The notes under the pieces are model-generated. The model was not told the origin of the DNA, searched no databases, and saw only the letters and a program-made list of their open reading frames with translations. A stretch of 64,000 nt of DNA from Rhodopseudomonas sp. BAL398 (GTDB taxonomy: Bacteria; Pseudomonadota; Alphaproteobacteria; Rhizobiales; Xanthobacteraceae), in contig NZ_CP133111.1 in assembly GCF_033001325.1 (NCBI RefSeq), forward strand, positions 3,984,501-4,048,500, written 5' to 3'. A program made the translations under genes and the position numbers. This document shows, in pieces, positions 9,172 to 17,886 of the stretch (the stretch's first letter is position 1; the number at the start of each line of letters is the position of its first letter).

Positions 9172-9187
9172 TTAAGACGAAATTTAC
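9172..9187 (+). promoter_or_regulatory. CtrA-like box upstream of divL homologue
   Basis: TTAA (9172-9175), a 7-base spacer and TTTAC (9183-9187) match the full CtrA consensus TTAA-N7-TTAAC with one mismatch. It lies about 75 bases before the start of a DivL-type kinase, a component of the CtrA pathway in Caulobacter. One degenerate box is weak evidence on its own. Confidence 0.35.
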
Positions 9188-9259
9188 TTTGCCCATTTCT
9201 AGGCGATCGACGCGGCGTTCACGGTCTGGACTCTTACAGGTCGAGTCCCGATCAGGATA

Positions 9260-11842
9260 ATGTCGCTCGATTCGAAAACGACGCCGACGCCGCTGATCGG
9301 TCGTGGCGTCGTGCGGTTGGGGCAAACCATGTCAGGCGTGATCACATCGATGCGTCGGACCTTGTTATCGTGCACATCGATGGTGCGCGCCGTCACCGGC
9401 GTCGCCGTGCTCGCAGCGGGGTCGACGGCCTACGCCGCCGATCCGTCATTGCTCGGCCTCACTTCCACGCTGCGCGTCGATTTCAATCGCCACGAGATGG
9501 TCGCGCTGACCATGGCGTTCGCGGTGCTGGGCTTCTCCGTGGTCGCGGCGATTCTGCTGATGCGCACCAGGCTGCGCGCGGCCGCCAACGAGGCAAGGCT
9601 GCGCGCCGACATCCAGGGCCTGCAGGTCGAAGCCGACCGCTTCCGCGCCCTGCTGTTCGCCGAGCCGCAGGTGCTGATCTCCTGGGCGGCGGGCGATACA
9701 CGGCCGCAAATCAGCGGCGACGCCGCGCTAGTGATGCCGCAGAACCCGCAAAACCCGCAGCCGCAACGGATTCTCGCCTTCGGCACATGGCTGCCGCCGG
9801 AGCCCGCGCTGCAGATCGACCACGCGGTCGACGCGCTACTGGAAAAAGGCGAAGGCTTCCTGTTGCATCTGGTGACGTCGAGCGGGCGCTCGATCGAGGC
9901 GATGGGCCGCGCCATCGGCGGCCAGGCAATCGTGCGGATCCGCGAACTCAGCGGGTTGCGCCGCGATCTCGCCGAGATGACGATGCGCTACAAGGGGCTG
10001 CAGGATGAAACCGAGGCGCTGCGCGGCTTCGCCGCCGCGGCGCCGTGGCCGATCTGGACCAAGCGCGCCGACGGCCAGCTCGGCTTCGTCAACGCCGCCT
10101 ATGCGCGGGCGACCGAGGCCGGCAGCGTCAATGACGCGATCGATCGCAATCTGGAGCTGCTGGATAGCAAGGACCGCAACAATCTCACCCGGGCCCTCAA
10201 CGACAATTTGGCGTTCGCGGCGCGGTTGCCGATCGTCATCAGCGGCGAGCGGCGCATCTACGACGTCCACTCCCTGCAGGTCAGCGGCGGCAGCGCCGGT
10301 ATGGCGATCGACGCCAGCGAAGCGGCGGCGCTCGGCGCGGCCTTGGTGCGGATGGCGGAAGCGCATCGCCGCACGCTCGATCAGTTGTCGTCCGGCGTCG
10401 CGGTGTTCGACGGCCAGCGCCGGCTCGCCTTCTACAATGATTCCTATCGCAAGCTATGGGATCTGGATCGCGGCTTCCTCGACAGCAACCCGGACGATTC
10501 CAGCGTGCTCGACCGGCTGCGCGCCGCCCGCAAACTGCCGGAACAGCCGGACTTCCGCGGCTGGAAAGCGAAGCTGCACGAGGCCTATCGCGCCGTCGAT
10601 CCGGAAAAGGACGTCTGGTATCTGCCCGACGGCCGCGCCATCAGCATCGTCACCACGCCCAATCCGGAGGGCGGCGTCACCTATCTGTTCGACGACGTCA
10701 CCGAGAGCCTCGAGCTGGCGCGGCGGTTCGACGGGCTGATCAATGTGCAGCGCGAGACGCTGGACAATCTCGCCGAGGCCGTCGCGGTGTTCGGCAGCAA
10801 TGGCTGCGCGCAATTGTTCAATCCGCCCTTCGCCCGGATGTGGAATCTGTCCCCCGAAGCTTTGGCGCAGCAGCCGCATATCGAGACGGTCGAGAGCTGG
10901 TGCCGGCCGCTGTTCGACGACGACGCCACCTGGCAGAGCCTGCGCGGCGCCATCACCGGCATCGACGACCGCAGTCCGGTGCCGCTGAAGCTGGAGCGCA
11001 AGGACGGCAGCGTGCTCGACTGCAAGACTATGCCGCTGCCCGACGGCGCCACCATGCTGACGTTCCAGGACATCACCGACACCGAGAATGTCGAACGGGC
11101 GCTACGCGAGCGCAACGAGGCGCTCGAGACCGCCGATCAGATGAAGATCGATTTCGTCCACCACGTCTCCTATGAATTGCGCTCGCCGCTGACCACCATC
11201 ATCGGCTTCGCGCATTTCCTCAGCGATCCTTCGACCGGGCCGCTCACCGAGAAGCAGGCCGAGTATCTCAACTACATCACCACCTCGACCAATGCGCTGC
11301 TCGCCATCATCAACAACATCCTCGATCTGGCCACCATCGACGCCGGGGCGATGACGCTGAATCTCGGGCCGATCGACATTCGCAAGGCGATCGACGCGGC
11401 GGCCGAGGGCATCCAGGACCGGCTGGCGCGCGACCACATGACGTTGAATGTCGAGATCGGCAGCGACATCGGCCAGTTCATCGGCGATGAGCGCCGGGTG
11501 ATCCAGGTGCTGTACAATCTGCTGGCCAATGCGGTGGGATTCTCGCCGCAGCACGCCGCGGTATCGCTGAGCGCGAAGCGCAACGACCATAGCGTGGTCT
11601 TCACCGTGACCGACGCCGGCCCCGGCATCCCGCCCGACGTCAAGAACAAGGTGTTCGACTGGTTCGAAAGCCATTCCAACGGATCGCGGCATCGCGGCGC
11701 CGGGCTTGGCCTGGCGCTGGTGCGGTCCTTCGTCGAGCTGCATGGCGGCACGGTGACGGTCGATTCGGTGGTCGGCACCGGGACCACGGTGACCTGCGCC
11801 TTCCCGGTCGACCAGACCATGCAACGTAACGCCGCCGAATGA
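9260..11842 (+). CDS. divL: DivL-like PAS sensor kinase with Tyr in place of phospho-His
   Basis: The product is 860 aa. There are two hydrophobic segments near the N-terminus (about residues 38-54 and 74-98) and several PAS-like domains between residues ~250 and 620. A dimerisation helix and a HATPase domain with intact N (NLLANAVGFSP), G1 (DAGPGIP) and G2 (GAGLGLALV) boxes follow. The H-box reads HVSYELRSPLTTI, so residue 638 is Tyr where histidine kinases have the phosphorylated His. This is the hallmark of Caulobacter DivL, a pseudokinase controlling CckA/CtrA. AGGA precedes the ATG. The stop overlaps the next gene (ATGA). Confidence 0.88.
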   Translation: MSLDSKTTPTPLIGRGVVRLGQTMSGVITSMRRTLLSCTSMVRAVTGVAVLAAGSTAYAADPSLLGLTSTLRVDFNRHEMVALTMAFAVLGFSVVAAILLMRTRLRAAANEARLRADIQGLQVEADRFRALLFAEPQVLISWAAGDTRPQISGDAALVMPQNPQNPQPQRILAFGTWLPPEPALQIDHAVDALLEKGEGFLLHLVTSSGRSIEAMGRAIGGQAIVRIRELSGLRRDLAEMTMRYKGLQDETEALRGFAAAAPWPIWTKRADGQLGFVNAAYARATEAGSVNDAIDRNLELLDSKDRNNLTRALNDNLAFAARLPIVISGERRIYDVHSLQVSGGSAGMAIDASEAAALGAALVRMAEAHRRTLDQLSSGVAVFDGQRRLAFYNDSYRKLWDLDRGFLDSNPDDSSVLDRLRAARKLPEQPDFRGWKAKLHEAYRAVDPEKDVWYLPDGRAISIVTTPNPEGGVTYLFDDVTESLELARRFDGLINVQRETLDNLAEAVAVFGSNGCAQLFNPPFARMWNLSPEALAQQPHIETVESWCRPLFDDDATWQSLRGAITGIDDRSPVPLKLERKDGSVLDCKTMPLPDGATMLTFQDITDTENVERALRERNEALETADQMKIDFVHHVSYELRSPLTTIIGFAHFLSDPSTGPLTEKQAEYLNYITTSTNALLAIINNILDLATIDAGAMTLNLGPIDIRKAIDAAAEGIQDRLARDHMTLNVEIGSDIGQFIGDERRVIQVLYNLLANAVGFSPQHAAVSLSAKRNDHSVVFTVTDAGPGIPPDVKNKVFDWFESHSNGSRHRGAGLGLALVRSFVELHGGTVTVDSVVGTGTTVTCAFPVDQTMQRNAAE

Positions 11843-13362
11843 CCGAACGAGCAACATTCTCGGTTGCGCTCGCGGACGAGGCCGCCACGGCACGGCTGAT
11901 GGCCGATCTGGCGCTCCTCACCGGCCCCGGCGACGTCATCACCCTGTCGGGTGATCTCGGCGCCGGCAAGACCGCCGCGGCGCGGACAATGATCCGCTAT
12001 CTGGCGGGTGACGACGCGCTCGAAGTGCCGAGCCCCACCTTCACGCTGGTCCAAGACTACGACCTGCCGTCGTTTCTGCTGCTGCATGCCGATCTGTATC
12101 GGGTCGTGGATGCGTCCGAGCTGGAAGAGATCGGATTGTCGCCGATGCCCGACGGCGCGGTTGTGCTGATCGAATGGCCGGAACGCGCCCCCGGCGCGAT
12201 GCCGGCCGACCGCATCGACATCGCCTTCAGCCAGCGCCCGGCGCTGGGAGCGGACGCCCGCGCCGCCGAGATCACCGGCCACGGCAAGGCCACCGCGCAG
12301 GTGGCGCGGCTGGCGGCGCTGCGCGGCTTCATTGAAATTTCCGGCTACGCCGAGGCCACCCGCCGGCATATGGCGGGCGACGCCTCGACCCGGTCCTATG
12401 CGCGTTTGACGGGCGCCGGCGACAGCGTGATCCTGATGAACGCGCCGCGGCGGCCGGACGGCCCGGCGATCTATCGCGGCAAGAGCTACAGCGCCGCGGT
12501 GCATCTGGCCGAGGATGTCCGGCCCTTCGTGGCGATCGCCAACGGCCTGCGCGAATGCGGCCTGTCGGCCCCCGCGATCCATCACGCCGATCTCGAGGCC
12601 GGCTTTCTGATCACCGAGGATCTCGGCAGCGCCGGCGTCGTCACCGGCTCACCGCCGGAGCCGATCGTGGAGCGCTATCAGGCCGCCACCGACCTGCTGG
12701 CGTCGCTGCATCAGCGCATTCTGCCGCAGACCTTGCCGCTGACGCCGCAGGAGAGCTACGCGATCCCGGAGTTCGACACCGAGGCGCTGCTGATCGAAGT
12801 CGGCTTGATGCCGGAATGGTATCTGCCCGATCGCGGCGTCGCGCCCGCCGCCTCGGTGCGCGCCGATTTCGTCGCGCTGTGGCGCGATCTGCTGCCGCCG
12901 CTCGCGGCCGAGCCGCGCAGTTGGGTGCTGCGCGACTTTCATTCGCCAAATCTGATCTGGCTCGACCAGCGCGCCGATATCGCGCGAATCGGCATCATCG
13001 ATTTTCAGGATACGGTGCTGGGTCCCGCCGCCTATGATCTGGTGTCGCTGCTGCAGGATACCCGGGTCGACGTGCCGGAAGCACTCGAGCTGGCACTGCT
13101 CGGCCGCTATATCAAGGCGCGGCGCGCAGCCGATCCGGCCTTCGATCCGGCCGCCTTCGCCGCCTCCTACGCGGTTCTGTCGGCACAGCGCAACACAAGG
13201 CTGCTCGGCACCTTTTCACGATTGAACCGGCGCGACGGCAAACCGCAATATCTGCGCCATCAGCCGCGGATCTGGACCTATCTGACCCGTTCGCTGGTGC
13301 ATCCGGCGCTGGCCGGATTGCGCGCCTGGTATGGCACCAACGTTCCGCCGCCGCCGCGCTAA
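11839..13362 (+). CDS. tsaE: TsaE ATPase fused to AmgK-like sugar kinase
   Basis: The product is 507 aa. Residues ~1-155 are TsaE (Walker A GDLGAGKTAAA near residue 38, then PSPTFTLVQDY and HADLYRV), the ATPase that supports t6A modification of tRNA. From residue ~165 to the end is an aminoglycoside-phosphotransferase fold with the catalytic loop VLRDFHSPNLIW and the metal-binding IDFQD. It resembles AmgK, which phosphorylates MurNAc/GlcNAc at the anomeric carbon in cell-wall recycling. The MurU-like gene two positions downstream supports the AmgK reading. The frame is continuous. I recall the fusion as a known arrangement in Rhizobiales. Confidence 0.9.
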   Translation: MTERATFSVALADEAATARLMADLALLTGPGDVITLSGDLGAGKTAAARTMIRYLAGDDALEVPSPTFTLVQDYDLPSFLLLHADLYRVVDASELEEIGLSPMPDGAVVLIEWPERAPGAMPADRIDIAFSQRPALGADARAAEITGHGKATAQVARLAALRGFIEISGYAEATRRHMAGDASTRSYARLTGAGDSVILMNAPRRPDGPAIYRGKSYSAAVHLAEDVRPFVAIANGLRECGLSAPAIHHADLEAGFLITEDLGSAGVVTGSPPEPIVERYQAATDLLASLHQRILPQTLPLTPQESYAIPEFDTEALLIEVGLMPEWYLPDRGVAPAASVRADFVALWRDLLPPLAAEPRSWVLRDFHSPNLIWLDQRADIARIGIIDFQDTVLGPAAYDLVSLLQDTRVDVPEALELALLGRYIKARRAADPAFDPAAFAASYAVLSAQRNTRLLGTFSRLNRRDGKPQYLRHQPRIWTYLTRSLVHPALAGLRAWYGTNVPPPPR

Positions 13363-13449
13363 TATCGCCTGGCCTTTACGTCTTGTTAGCCGAGTCCTCG
13401 CTAGTTTGTCGGAATATCCCGTCTATTCCGGCCGACGCAGGAGACTGGC

Positions 13450-13767
13450 ATGGTTGCAGGACGCCAAAGCGACGGCCGCGTCGTGTTTGAACGCGGCATC
13501 CGCGCGCACATGATGGCGATCGACGGCACCTGGCGCCGCGCTTGCCTGATGGAGGACGTGTCGGAAACCGGCGCGAAACTGTCGGTCGAGGGCTCGGTCG
13601 AAGGCCTGCATTTGAAGGAATTCTTTCTGCTGCTGTCGTCGACCGGATTGGCCTACCGCCGCTGCGAACTCAGCTGGGTCAATGGCGAGCAGATCGGCGT
13701 CACCTTTCTGAGAACCGACAAGAAGAAAAAAGCCGCGCGTTCCGCGGCGCAAGCGCAGGACGCCTGA
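13450..13767 (+). CDS. PilZ-domain protein
   Basis: The product is 105 aa and is essentially a single PilZ domain. An Arg-rich N-terminal segment (GRQSDGRVVFERGIR) precedes the DVSETGAKL motif, which matches the D/NxSxxG part of the c-di-GMP binding site. CAGGAGA lies just before the ATG. It sits between TsaE/AmgK and MurU-like genes on the same strand. The spacing of the N-terminal arginines is not the classical RxxxR, so binding of c-di-GMP is not assured. Confidence 0.75.
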   Translation: MVAGRQSDGRVVFERGIRAHMMAIDGTWRRACLMEDVSETGAKLSVEGSVEGLHLKEFFLLLSSTGLAYRRCELSWVNGEQIGVTFLRTDKKKKAARSAAQAQDA

Positions 13768-13951
13768 GACAGACGTCCGGACAGCCGCCTGAGCCCGCCG
13801 CCGCGCGGTTCCCTGCGAGAGCCAATGCGCCGCGCTGTCGTATCGCCGTCACCTTCGATGATTACCCAAACCCATCGATAGACCGCCGAAGACCTCGTGA
13901 TACAGTCAGGTCATCGCGAATCCTTGCCCCATTTCGAGCACCGTTGCCGCT

Positions 13952-14674
13952 ATGCCCGTCAAGCCAACCAGAGCCATGATCCTCGCCGCCGGTCTCGGCG
14001 TCCGCATGCGCCCGCTCACCGACCACATGCCGAAGCCGCTGGTGCCGGTCGCCGGCCGGCCCTTGCTCGACCATGTGCTCGATCGGCTCGCGGAGGCCGG
14101 CGTCGCCGAAGCCGTGGTCAATGTGCATTATCTGCCCGACCAGATCATCGACCACGTCGCCGCGCGCACGAGTCCGCGGGTGACGATTTCGGACGAACGC
14201 GACGCCGTGCTCGGCACCGGCGGCGCCGTCGTCAAGGCGCTGCCGCTGCTCGGCGCGCAGCCGTTCTTTCATCTCAACGCCGACACGATGTGGATCGACG
14301 GCGTGCAGCCCAATCTGACGCGGCTGGCCGAGGCGTTCGATCCGGCGCGGATGGACATCCTGCTGCTGATGGCGCCGACCGCCGACAGCATCGGCTACCA
14401 TGGCAATGGCGACTACGCGATGGCGCCCGACGGCAGCCTGCGCCGGCGCAAAGAAAACGAGGTGGTGCCGTTCGTCTATGCCGGCGCCGCGATCATGACG
14501 CCGGCGCTGTTCGCCGACGCGCCGCGCGGCGAATTCGCGCTGACCGCGATGTTCGACCGCGCCGCCGCGCAGCATCGGCTGTTCGGGCTTCGGCTCGAAG
14601 GCGTCTGGATGCATGTCGGAACGCCCGATGCGGTGCACGCCGCCGAAGAGGCTTATCTCGCCAGCGTCGCCTGA
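13952..14674 (+). CDS. murU: Sugar-1-phosphate nucleotidyltransferase, MurU-like
   Basis: The product is 240 aa. The nucleotidyltransferase signature AAGLGVRMRPLTDHMPKPLVPV lies at the N-terminus (residues ~11-30), followed by a GTGGAVVKALPLL loop and the metal-binding LNADTMW. The length and sequence style match MurU, which makes UDP-MurNAc from MurNAc-1-phosphate. Together with the AmgK-like domain just upstream it would form a complete anabolic recycling route for peptidoglycan sugars. A general sugar-phosphate nucleotidyltransferase cannot be excluded. Confidence 0.8.
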   Translation: MPVKPTRAMILAAGLGVRMRPLTDHMPKPLVPVAGRPLLDHVLDRLAEAGVAEAVVNVHYLPDQIIDHVAARTSPRVTISDERDAVLGTGGAVVKALPLLGAQPFFHLNADTMWIDGVQPNLTRLAEAFDPARMDILLLMAPTADSIGYHGNGDYAMAPDGSLRRRKENEVVPFVYAGAAIMTPALFADAPRGEFALTAMFDRAAAQHRLFGLRLEGVWMHVGTPDAVHAAEEAYLASVA

Positions 14675-14736
14675 CACCTCCCGTCGCGCGCCCGCCCATG
14701 CCATGATGCCGCCCGATCCCGCGAATCAGGAAGCTC

Positions 14737-17700
14737 ATGCGCGTCTATAGCGTTCCGTCCTCGGCGCCACTGCTGCGCACCACGATCGCCGCGCTGGTCG
14801 ATGGCCGGCTGGTCGACGGCTTCGAGGCGCGCCGCCAACCCGAACGATTGGCCGAGGCGACGTTGTATCTGCCGACCCGCCGCGCCGGACGTTTGGCGCG
14901 CGAGATCTTTCTCGACGTGCTCGGCACCGATGCCGTGCTGCTGCCGCGCATCGTCGCGCTCGGCGATATCGACGAGGACGAATTGGCCTTCGCGCAGGCG
15001 GCGTCAGGTTCGGCGGAGCTTGAGGTGCCGCCGGCGCTGGAGGGGCTGCCGCGCCGGCTGCTGCTGGCGCAGCTGATCGCCGCATGGGCCAAGCAGATCA
15101 AGCCGGAGGATCGCGCCCAGGCGCCGCTGGTGGTCGGCGGTCCGGCCTCGACGCTGGCGCTGGCCGATGATCTGGCGCGGCTGATGGACGACATGGTGAC
15201 CCGCGGCGTCGCCTGGAGCGCGCTCGACGCCCTGGTGCCGGACGCGCTCGACACCTATTGGCAGCTGACGCTGCGTTTTCTCAACATCGCCAAGGAGGTG
15301 TGGCCGCCGCTGCTCGCCGCCGACGGCAAGATCGAGCCGGCGGCGCGGCGCGATCTGCTGATCGAGGCCGAGGCCAAGCGGCTGACCGCGCATCACGCCG
15401 GGCCGGTGATCGCCGCCGGCTCCACCGGTTCGATGCCGGCGACCGCGAAACTCCTCACCATCATTGCCAAGCTGCCGCAAGGCGCGGTGGTGCTGCCCGG
15501 GCTCGATCTCGCGCTCGACGAATCCGCCTGGCAATCGATCGGCGGCACGCCGGGCGCGCCGGGAAAATTCGGCGAGCCGCCAGCGTCGAACCATGCGCAA
15601 TTCGCCATGCATGCGCTGCTGACGGATTATTTCGGCATTGCGCGGAAAGACGTCGCGTTGCTCGGCGAAGCCGCGGCGCATGGCCGCGAGATGCTGGCCT
15701 CCGAGGCGATGCGGCCATCCGGCGCCACCGCGCAATGGCATCGCAGGCTGGCCGAGCCGCAAGTGGCGGCGAGCATCTTGGCCGGCATGACGGAGCTCGC
15801 GGTGATCGCGGCGCCCAATTCGGAGATGGAAGCGCTGGCGATCGCGGTGGCGATGCGGCAGGCGCGCGAAGCCGGCAAATCCGCCGCCTTGGTCACGCCG
15901 GACCGCGCGCTGGCGCGGCGGGTGATGGCGGCGCTGGGGCGCTGGCAGCTGCAGGTCGATGATTCCGGCGGCGACGCGCTGACCGAAACCCCGGCGGGGA
16001 TTTTCGCCCGGCTTGCCGCCGAGGCGGCACTGCGCGAACTGGAGCCCGCTACATTGCTGGCGATATTGAAACATCCGCTGCTACGGCTCGGCCGCGCGCC
16101 GAATGGCTGGCGCGACGCCGCCGCAACGCTGGAGCTGGCGCTGCTGCGCGGCACCAGACCGCAAGCCGGCAGCGCCGGCCTGCTCAAGGACTTCCTCGGA
16201 TTTCGCCAGCAGCTCGCCAGGCTGAAGCGCGGCGAACCCGCGGCCCTGCATCCGTCAGAACCGCGCGCGCGGCTTGGCGATGACAGCCTCGATCGCGCGC
16301 ACGCGCTGATCGTGGCATTGCAGGCGGCGCTGGCGCCGCTGGAAAGCGTCGATCCAACGCAGCCGCTGGATTTTTCCGATTTCGCGCGCCGCCACCGCGC
16401 CGTGCTGATCGCGCTGACCCAAGACGACAGCGACACCGCGCAGGCTTTCGAGGGCCGCGGCTCGGCGCTGGCGATTGCCTTTGACGATCTCGACGCCGCG
16501 GGGCCCCAGAGCGGGTTGATGGTCGCGCCGCGCGACTATGCGGATGTGTTCCAGACCGCGTTCAGCGACCGCATGGTGCGGCGGCCGGAAATCGCCGGCG
16601 CGACGCTGCGGATCTATGGTCCGCTGGAAGCGCGACTGACCGAATCCGATCGGGTGATTCTCGGCGGGCTGGTCGAAGGCGTGTGGCCGCCGGCGCCGCG
16701 GATCGATCCATGGCTGAGCCGGCCGATGCGGCATCAGCTCGGCCTCGATCTGCCGGAGCGGCGGATCGGGCTGTCGGCGCATGACTTCGCGCAATTGCTC
16801 GGCGCCGAGGAGGTGATCCTCAGCCACGCCGCCAAGGTCGGCGGCGCACCGGCGGTGGCGTCGCGCTTCCTGCACCGGCTCGAGGCGGTGGCGGGCGCGC
16901 AGCGCTGGAGCGAGGCCCAAGCGCGCGGCCGGATCTATCTCGACTATGCCGAGGAGCTCGATCGTCCCGCCGAGGTGACGCCAATCGCGCAGCCGATGCC
17001 GCGGCCGCCGCGCGAGGCGCGACCGACCAGATTGTCGGTCACCGCGATCGAGGACTGGCTGCGCGATCCCTATACGATCTACGCCAAATACATCCTCAAA
17101 CTGTCGCCGCTCGATCCGGTCGACATGCCGCTGTCGGCGGCCAATCGCGGCTCGGCGATCCACGAGGCGCTGGGCGAATTCACCCAACTTTATGCGACGG
17201 CGCTGCCGGACGATCCGGCGCAGGCGCTACGCGCAATCGGCGAACAACATTTCGCGCCGCTGATGGCGCATCCGGAAGCGCGCGCGCTGTGGTGGCCGCG
17301 CTTTGCCCGCATCGCCGAATGGTTCGCCAATTGGGAGACCGAACGCCGGCTCAACGTACTGCGCGTCATCGCCGAGACCGAAGGCAAAATCGCCATCCCG
17401 CTCGATGGCGACCGCCAATTCATCCTCACCGCGCGCGCCGACCGCATCGAACATCGCCGCGACCGCACCTTTGCGATCCTCGACTACAAGACCGGCCAGC
17501 CGCCGACCGGCAAGCAGGTGCGGATGGGGCTGTCGCCGCAGCTGACGCTGGAAGCCGCGATCCTGCGCGATGGCGGCTTCGACGGCATCGCGGCCGGCGC
17601 CTCGGTGAGCGAGCTGACCTATGTCAAGCTCAGCGGCAATAATCCGCCCGGCGACGAACGGATTCTCGAATTGAAGCGCGAGCGCGGCGAAGATGCGCAA

Positions 17701-17886
17701 TTCCCCGACGACGCCGCCGACGAGGCGCGCGCCAAAGTGGAAGCGCTGATCCGCAAATTCGACGACCCGGCCACTCCTTACACTTCGCTCAACCTGTCGA
17801 TGTGGGCCAACCGCTATGGCCGCTATGACGACCTCGCCCGGATCAAGGAATGGTCGGCGGCCGGCGGCGCGGGAGACGAATCATGA
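14737..17886 (+). CDS. addB: Double-strand break repair protein AddB
   Basis: The product is 1049 aa, the usual size for alphaproteobacterial AddB. It has a degenerate N-terminal helicase part and a C-terminal RecB-type nuclease domain with LDYKTGQPPTGKQV (about residues 915-930) and an AIHEALGEF segment. With AddA it forms the helicase-nuclease that resects double-strand ends for RecA. AGGAAGCTC precedes the ATG. The stop overlaps the addA start by four bases. Confidence 0.93.
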   Translation: MRVYSVPSSAPLLRTTIAALVDGRLVDGFEARRQPERLAEATLYLPTRRAGRLAREIFLDVLGTDAVLLPRIVALGDIDEDELAFAQAASGSAELEVPPALEGLPRRLLLAQLIAAWAKQIKPEDRAQAPLVVGGPASTLALADDLARLMDDMVTRGVAWSALDALVPDALDTYWQLTLRFLNIAKEVWPPLLAADGKIEPAARRDLLIEAEAKRLTAHHAGPVIAAGSTGSMPATAKLLTIIAKLPQGAVVLPGLDLALDESAWQSIGGTPGAPGKFGEPPASNHAQFAMHALLTDYFGIARKDVALLGEAAAHGREMLASEAMRPSGATAQWHRRLAEPQVAASILAGMTELAVIAAPNSEMEALAIAVAMRQAREAGKSAALVTPDRALARRVMAALGRWQLQVDDSGGDALTETPAGIFARLAAEAALRELEPATLLAILKHPLLRLGRAPNGWRDAAATLELALLRGTRPQAGSAGLLKDFLGFRQQLARLKRGEPAALHPSEPRARLGDDSLDRAHALIVALQAALAPLESVDPTQPLDFSDFARRHRAVLIALTQDDSDTAQAFEGRGSALAIAFDDLDAAGPQSGLMVAPRDYADVFQTAFSDRMVRRPEIAGATLRIYGPLEARLTESDRVILGGLVEGVWPPAPRIDPWLSRPMRHQLGLDLPERRIGLSAHDFAQLLGAEEVILSHAAKVGGAPAVASRFLHRLEAVAGAQRWSEAQARGRIYLDYAEELDRPAEVTPIAQPMPRPPREARPTRLSVTAIEDWLRDPYTIYAKYILKLSPLDPVDMPLSAANRGSAIHEALGEFTQLYATALPDDPAQALRAIGEQHFAPLMAHPEARALWWPRFARIAEWFANWETERRLNVLRVIAETEGKIAIPLDGDRQFILTARADRIEHRRDRTFAILDYKTGQPPTGKQVRMGLSPQLTLEAAILRDGGFDGIAAGASVSELTYVKLSGNNPPGDERILELKRERGEDAQFPDDAADEARAKVEALIRKFDDPATPYTSLNLSMWANRYGRYDDLARIKEWSAAGGAGDES

